From an uncultured Bacteroidota bacterium (GTDB lineage: Bacteria > Bacteroidota > Bacteroidia > Flavobacteriales > Flavobacteriaceae), in NCBI GenBank assembly GCA_902525795.1, contig CABZIT010000004.1, forward strand, positions 1-55,136: a stretch of 55,136 nt of DNA. Direction: 5' to 3'. Below the pieces are notes generated by a model. It saw nothing but the letters and a program-made list of their open reading frames with translations. It made no database searches and was not told the origin of the DNA. Shown in pieces: positions 50,812 through 55,136 of this stretch. Position 1 is the stretch's first letter, and every line of letters starts with the position of its first letter. The position numbers and the translations under genes were made by a program.

Positions 50812-53492
50812 ACGACAAAATTGATGATTTTTCCTGGCACGACTATGACTCTTTTAGGTGTTTGTCCATTTAATTTTTTTAAGAAAACCTGATCTGCTAA
50901 AATTTCTTTTTCAATATCCTGCTTAGATAAATTTGTCGGAAGCTCAATCTTATATTTTAGTTTTCCGTTAATTGAAACAGGGTATACTTTTGTAGTATCA
51001 TGCAAATATCTTTCATCATAATCTGGGTAATTGGAATTAGATATTGTTTCCGTATTCCCTAGTTGCTCCCAAATTTCCTCGGCAATGTGAGGTGCAAATG
51101 ACGAAATAATTATGGCTAAAGGTTGTAAAATCTTTTTACTATGACAATTTTGCAGAGTCAATTCATTGACAGTAATCATTAATGTTGATACAGCTGTGTT
51201 AAAGGAAAAATTTTCAATATCATTAGCAACTTTTTTTATGCACCTATTAAGTGTTTTTAAATTCTGATCATTTGGCGCAGATTCATCTACAATAATTTCA
51301 TTTTTATAAAAATATAACCTCCATAATTTTTTAAGAAAATTATGAACTCCAATTATTCCTGATGTACTCCATGGCTTGGACTGATCTAAGGGTCCCAAAA
51401 ACATTTCATAAAGTCTCAAGGTATCTGCTCCATAATTATAACATATATCATCAGGACTGATAACATTATATTTTGATTTTGACATTTTTTCAACCTCTCT
51501 ATCAACATAAAAATTTTTGTTATATTCAAAAACTGCATCTTTAAAATCAGTATTCTTTTTTTTAAGCTCTTTGATATTCAACTCATTATTTTCATTGACA
51601 AAACCAATTTCAATGTGAATTGATTGGGTTTTATATTTATCTTTCAAATCACTAGAAACATAGCCACTACCATCAATCTTTCTGTGAATTAAGGCGCTAT
51701 TTCCTAAAATCATTCCCTGATTAACAAGCTTTTTAAAAGGCTCCTTTGTATTAACCAAACCTAAGTCATAAAGAACTTTATGCCAAAAACGAGAATACAA
51801 CAAATGTAAAACAGCATGCTCGGCCCCACCAATATATAAATCGACTGGCATCCAATATTTAATTGAACTTTCAGAAGCAAATTGACTTTGATTTTTTGGA
51901 TCTAAGAATCTTAAATAATACCAACACGAACCAGCCCACTGAGGCATTGTATTTGTTTCACGCTCAAATAATTTGCCATTTATTGTAATATTCTTCCAGC
52001 TTTTGTTTCTTGCGAGGGGAGATTTTCCACTTTTTGTAGGTAAATAGGACTCAACATCAGGAAGAAGAACAGGTAAATCTTTTTCTTCCACTGCTATAGA
52101 TTTTTCTTTATCATGGATAATTGGGATTGGCTCTCCCCAATATCTTTGCCTTGTAAAAATCCAATCTCTTAATTTATAATTTATTTTTCTTTCACCAAGT
52201 TGATTTTTTTCCAAATAATCAATTACAATATCTTTAAATTTTTCGCTATGAATTCCATTAAAACTTTCAGAGTTAATAATATTTCCATGGCCTGAAAAAA
52301 AGTTACTTTCTGAGTCAATAACCTTAATTATATCAAGATTAAATTGTTGTGCAAATTCATAATCTCTTTCATCATGAGCTGGAACTGCCATAATTGCACC
52401 TGTACCATAAGTGTTAAGTACATAATCGGAAATCCAGATGGGAATTTTTTTATTTGACATTGGATTAATTGCAAATGCTCCTGTGAATACCCCCGTTTTA
52501 ATTTTCTGATTTTCTTGCCTTTCTAAATCACTCTTACTTTTGGCTATTTTTTGATAATTTTCAATTTCATTTTTTTGATTTTCTGTCACAATTTTTTCAA
52601 TAATTGAATTTTCAGGGGCCAAAACTAAGTATGTAGCACCATAGATTGTGTCAGGCCGAGTTGTAAAAACATTAATGCTTAGCTCAGAGTTAACAGTAAA
52701 TGATATTTCAGCACCATATGATTTTCCAATCCAATTTCTTTGAGACGATTTTATAGATTCTGGCCAATCCAAATCGTCTAAGTCATCAAGTAATCGATCA
52801 GAATATTCTGTAATTCTCATTACCCATTGCCTCATTGGTTTTTTTGTAACAGGATAACCTCCTCTTTCACTTAATCCTCCAATTACCTCCTCATTAGCCA
52901 ATACTGTTCCAAGCTCTTCACACCAATTGACATCAATTGTATCAATATATGCCAACCTTTTTGAGTCGATATAATTATCTCTTTTTGAGGAATCAATATG
53001 TGAGGGTATGATTAACTCAGAGATATCTTTTGCTTTTTTTAATTTTTTATCAAAATAAGAGTCGTATAATTTTAGAAAAATCCATTGTGTCCATTTATAA
53101 TAATCACTATCACTTGTTTTAATTTCACGGCTCCAATCGAATGATAATCCCAAATTATCTAATTGTTCTTTAAATCTCTTAATATTTATTTCAGTAGTTT
53201 CTTTTGGATGCCTTCCTGTTTTAATAGCATATTGCTCAGCGGGCAACCCAAATGAATCAAATCCCATTGGATGTAATACATTAAAACCCTTTAATCTTTT
53301 ATACCTGGAAATAATATCTGATGCGATGTACCCCAAGGGATGTCCAACATGTAACCCCGAACCTGACGGGTAAGGAAACATATCTAAAACATAATACTTT
53401 GGTAAACTATGATCAACTTCAGAAGAATAAGTTTGATTTATCTTCCAATAGTCTTGCCACTTTTTCTCAATTGTCCTAAAATTATAATTCAT
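50808..53492 (-). CDS. leuS: Leucyl-tRNA synthetase
   Basis: 894 residues from the ATG at 53492; an adjacent TTG adds one residue. HIGH motif as HVGH in FPYPSGSGLHVGHPLGY, KMSKS in EVEKMSKSKYNVISPDD. The editing domain is present (TTRPDTIYGATYLVLAPE, VPAHDERDYEFA), as is the WAGSCWYYLRFLDP segment. A TAAATTTG box on the minus strand at 53514-53521 fits a -7 element. DUF3784 follows. Confidence 0.96.
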   Translation of the reverse strand: MNYNFRTIEKKWQDYWKINQTYSSEVDHSLPKYYVLDMFPYPSGSGLHVGHPLGYIASDIISRYKRLKGFNVLHPMGFDSFGLPAEQYAIKTGRHPKETTEINIKRFKEQLDNLGLSFDWSREIKTSDSDYYKWTQWIFLKLYDSYFDKKLKKAKDISELIIPSHIDSSKRDNYIDSKRLAYIDTIDVNWCEELGTVLANEEVIGGLSERGGYPVTKKPMRQWVMRITEYSDRLLDDLDDLDWPESIKSSQRNWIGKSYGAEISFTVNSELSINVFTTRPDTIYGATYLVLAPENSIIEKIVTENQKNEIENYQKIAKSKSDLERQENQKIKTGVFTGAFAINPMSNKKIPIWISDYVLNTYGTGAIMAVPAHDERDYEFAQQFNLDIIKVIDSESNFFSGHGNIINSESFNGIHSEKFKDIVIDYLEKNQLGERKINYKLRDWIFTRQRYWGEPIPIIHDKEKSIAVEEKDLPVLLPDVESYLPTKSGKSPLARNKSWKNITINGKLFERETNTMPQWAGSCWYYLRFLDPKNQSQFASESSIKYWMPVDLYIGGAEHAVLHLLYSRFWHKVLYDLGLVNTKEPFKKLVNQGMILGNSALIHRKIDGSGYVSSDLKDKYKTQSIHIEIGFVNENNELNIKELKKKNTDFKDAVFEYNKNFYVDREVEKMSKSKYNVISPDDICYNYGADTLRLYEMFLGPLDQSKPWSTSGIIGVHNFLKKLWRLYFYKNEIIVDESAPNDQNLKTLNRCIKKVANDIENFSFNTAVSTLMITVNELTLQNCHSKKILQPLAIIISSFAPHIAEEIWEQLGNTETISNSNYPDYDERYLHDTTKVYPVSINGKLKYKIELPTNLSKQDIEKEILADQVFLKKLNGQTPKRVIVVPGKIINFVV

Positions 53493-53601
53493 CAATTAAT
53501 TTAAGGTGATTCACAAATTTACATTTTATAGTTACAATAGAAAATCTTTTTAGTTAATGATTAGTTCATTACTTTTATTGTACAAAATTTAATAGTCATT
53601 A

Positions 53602-54465
53602 ATGCCAAGCATAAAAAATAAAAGATTAATAACGTCTTATTTTTCAATTGTGATTATAATGTCAATAGTCTTATTCCTATATTCATTTTTTGGATTATTT
53701 TTAATCAGTTCTGATTCGATTATTAACAAATTCAAAGAAGACTTTACAGTATCTATTTATTTGAAAGAAAATGTAAAAAATATAGAAATAAATCAGCTAA
53801 AAAATGAACTTTTAATGAGTAATTTTATTGATAAGATTAATTATATTTCCAAAGAAGAGGCAGTAGCTATTATGAAAGAGGAATACGGTGAAGAATTTAT
53901 TAAATCTCTTGGATTTAATCCTCTTCTAGGTTCGATTGACATTAACTTAAAAAGTAACTACGTAAATAATAAAGAGCTTGACAGTATCTCAAAATTTATA
54001 ATAAAAAAAAATTATATTGATGAGATTATTTATGACAAGGATTTTATTAATTTAATTAATAATAACATTAAGAAAATAAGCCTGTGGATAATTCCTTCAA
54101 TAATATTTTCAATCCTAATTACTTTTTTAATTATCAATAGTTCTATTAGACTTTCAATTTATGCCAAAAGAAATATTATAAAGACTATGCAATTAGTCGG
54201 CGCGACACGATCCTTTATTAGGATTCCATTTATTAAGACAAATTTATTACTAAGTTTAATTTCATCAACTATCGCAATTATTTCAATTTTAATTGTAATT
54301 GATTTTTTTGATACTAATATTGATTTTTATAATTACGTAGAGACAAAAAACATATTTTTTTTATTAATTAGTGTTGTCATATTAGGTTTTATCATTAGTC
54401 TAATAAGCACCTTTTTTGCCACACAAAACATTCTCAACATTGATGCTAAAAAATTAGATATTTAA
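53602..54465 (+). CDS. ftsX: Cell division protein FtsX
   Basis: 287 residues, four membrane segments with a large extracytoplasmic loop after the first (residues about 40-165: FKEDFTVSIYLKENV, ISKEEAVAIMKEEYGEEF). The C-terminal part has IKTMQLVGATRSFIRIPF, typical for FtsX. With FtsE it activates cell-wall hydrolases at the septum; ftsE is not adjacent here. First gene of the ftsX-DUF3098-uppP run. Confidence 0.93.
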   Translation: MPSIKNKRLITSYFSIVIIMSIVLFLYSFFGLFLISSDSIINKFKEDFTVSIYLKENVKNIEINQLKNELLMSNFIDKINYISKEEAVAIMKEEYGEEFIKSLGFNPLLGSIDINLKSNYVNNKELDSISKFIIKKNYIDEIIYDKDFINLINNNIKKISLWIIPSIIFSILITFLIINSSIRLSIYAKRNIIKTMQLVGATRSFIRIPFIKTNLLLSLISSTIAIISILIVIDFFDTNIDFYNYVETKNIFFLLISVVILGFIISLISTFFATQNILNIDAKKLDI

Positions 54466-54466
54466 T

Positions 54467-54700
54467 ATGAAAAAACAAGAAAAAAAACTACTCTTTGGGT
54501 CAATAAATTATAAAATTATGTTGTTTGGAATTTTTTTTATGATTGTTGGATTTTTTCTTATGTCAGGTGGTGGAAGTAACGATCCAAATATTTTCAGTGA
54601 TGAAATTTTTAGTTTCCGAAGGATAAGACTTGCGCCAATACTAATTGTCACAGGTTATATTGTCCAGATCTATGCTATTTTAAAGTCTCCAGAAAAATAA
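54467..54700 (+). CDS. DUF3098 membrane protein
   Basis: 77 residues with two membrane helices. NYKIMLFGIFFMIVGFFLMS is followed by a Gly/Asp-rich loop and FSFRRIRLAPILIVTGYIV, as in DUF3098. Function unknown. It starts one base after ftsX and ends 2 bases before uppP. Confidence 0.9.
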   Translation: MKKQEKKLLFGSINYKIMLFGIFFMIVGFFLMSGGGSNDPNIFSDEIFSFRRIRLAPILIVTGYIVQIYAILKSPEK

Positions 54701-54702
54701 AT

Positions 54703-55136
54703 ATGACTGAAAGTGATGCATTTATTATGGGAATTATTCAAGGATTAACCGAATTTCTTCCAATATCTTCAAGTGGTCATTTAGAAGTGTTTAGAAATAT
54801 TTTAGACGCAAATATGCTTGGTAAAGAAAATTTATTATTTACTTCTTTTCTTCATTTTGCAACCGCATTAAGTACAATGATTGTTTTTAGAAAAGACATT
54901 TTTGATTTAATATTAAATATCAAAAAAAGTCAAAATAGAATTTATATTCTAAAAATTCTTATTGCAATTTTCCCAGCGGGTTTTGTTGGATTTATCTTTA
55001 GTAAGCATATTGAGAAATTATTTGTTGGGAATTTAAAGCTAGTAGGAATAATGCTAATTATTACTGGCCTAATGTTGCTACTTACAAAAATTGCGAAAAA
55101 GAAAAAATCAGAAATTTCATATTTAGATTCCTTAAT
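54703..55136 (+). CDS. uppP: Undecaprenyl-diphosphatase UppP (BacA), N-terminal part, cut by window edge
   Basis: The frame is open from the ATG at 54703 to the right edge, about 144 residues. The first family motif is GIIQGLTEFLPISSSGHL (catalytic Glu, Ser-rich loop). FTSFLHFATALSTMIVFRKD follows, then hydrophobic segments. It recycles undecaprenyl diphosphate for peptidoglycan synthesis at the inner membrane. The order ftsX-DUF3098-uppP is normal for Bacteroidota, and truB usually follows. Confidence 0.95.
   Translation, partial: MTESDAFIMGIIQGLTEFLPISSSGHLEVFRNILDANMLGKENLLFTSFLHFATALSTMIVFRKDIFDLILNIKKSQNRIYILKILIAIFPAGFVGFIFSKHIEKLFVGNLKLVGIMLIITGLMLLLTKIAKKKKSEISYLDSL

Noticed and set aside
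1-55136. CRISPR array, insertion sequence, prophage or rRNA operon
   Set aside because: No regularly spaced repeats, transposase, phage structural genes or rRNA sequence were seen on either strand.

Overview
The window is AT-rich chromosomal DNA from a Bacteroidota bacterium, most likely a marine member of the Flavobacteriia. The evidence is a SusC/SusD glycan-utilisation locus, lipoproteins with short lipoboxes, two proteins with C-terminal type IX secretion (T9SS) sorting domains, promoters of the form TTG-N19-20-TAnnTTTG, mevalonate-pathway genes, a DNA polymerase III alpha subunit fused to its own proofreading exonuclease, and typical Flavobacteriia neighbourhoods (rpsP-rimM, DUF4271-hemD, ftsX-DUF3098-uppP, pyrC-DUF4296). 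I cannot name a genus.

Layout. 1-2240 looks accessory: the start of a type I restriction HsdR subunit runs off the left edge. Divergent from it are a protein that joins a sigma-70 region 4 to two other helix-turn-helix-like segments, and two unrecognised small genes. 2238-8330 is core: UbiA prenyltransferase, mevalonate kinase-like and diphosphomevalonate decarboxylase, acyl-CoA thioesterase, tRNA-Leu, hemW, ruvC and a TonB-C-like lipoprotein. 8390-19600 holds a DUF456 membrane protein and a compact laminarin (beta-1,3-glucan) locus on the minus strand. Its order is SusC, SusD, two PKD-like surface lipoproteins, GH16 laminarinase, GH3 exo-glucosidase, LacI regulator. An 18-base perfect palindrome upstream of susC is the obvious LacI operator.

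19618-28660 holds an SDR reductase, a YceI / DUF5777 beta-barrel / Tat-exported Rieske lipoprotein operon, a T9SS-secreted esterase, tRNA-Asp, thioredoxin and DnaE. 28666-38951 holds rpsP (with an 18-bp tandem repeat coding an acidic tail), rimM, a Rieske oxygenase, glutaryl-CoA dehydrogenase, DUF3050, a frameshifted ferredoxin-NADP reductase, NifU-like, Mrp, an alkyltransferase-like protein, trmB and a PhoR/PhoB-type two-component system. 39104-55136 holds a secreted lamin-tail protein, a LuxE-like protein, tyrS, DUF4296, a frameshifted pyrC, a GT2 transferase, DUF4271-hemD, pckA, a saccharopine dehydrogenase plus Lrp pair, DUF3784, leuS, ftsX, DUF3098 and the start of uppP.

How it fits together: the organism appears to be a glycan-degrading aerobic heterotroph. 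It takes up laminarin with SusCD after surface cleavage by GH16 and trims it to glucose with GH3. It carries pieces of lysine degradation (saccharopine dehydrogenase, glutaryl-CoA dehydrogenase) and gluconeogenesis (PckA). Three genes have small coding anomalies: hemW has no ATG/GTG/TTG at its conserved start, and ferredoxin-NADP reductase and pyrC each carry a one-base excess in a homopolymer. These deserve checking against raw reads before any biological meaning is attached.
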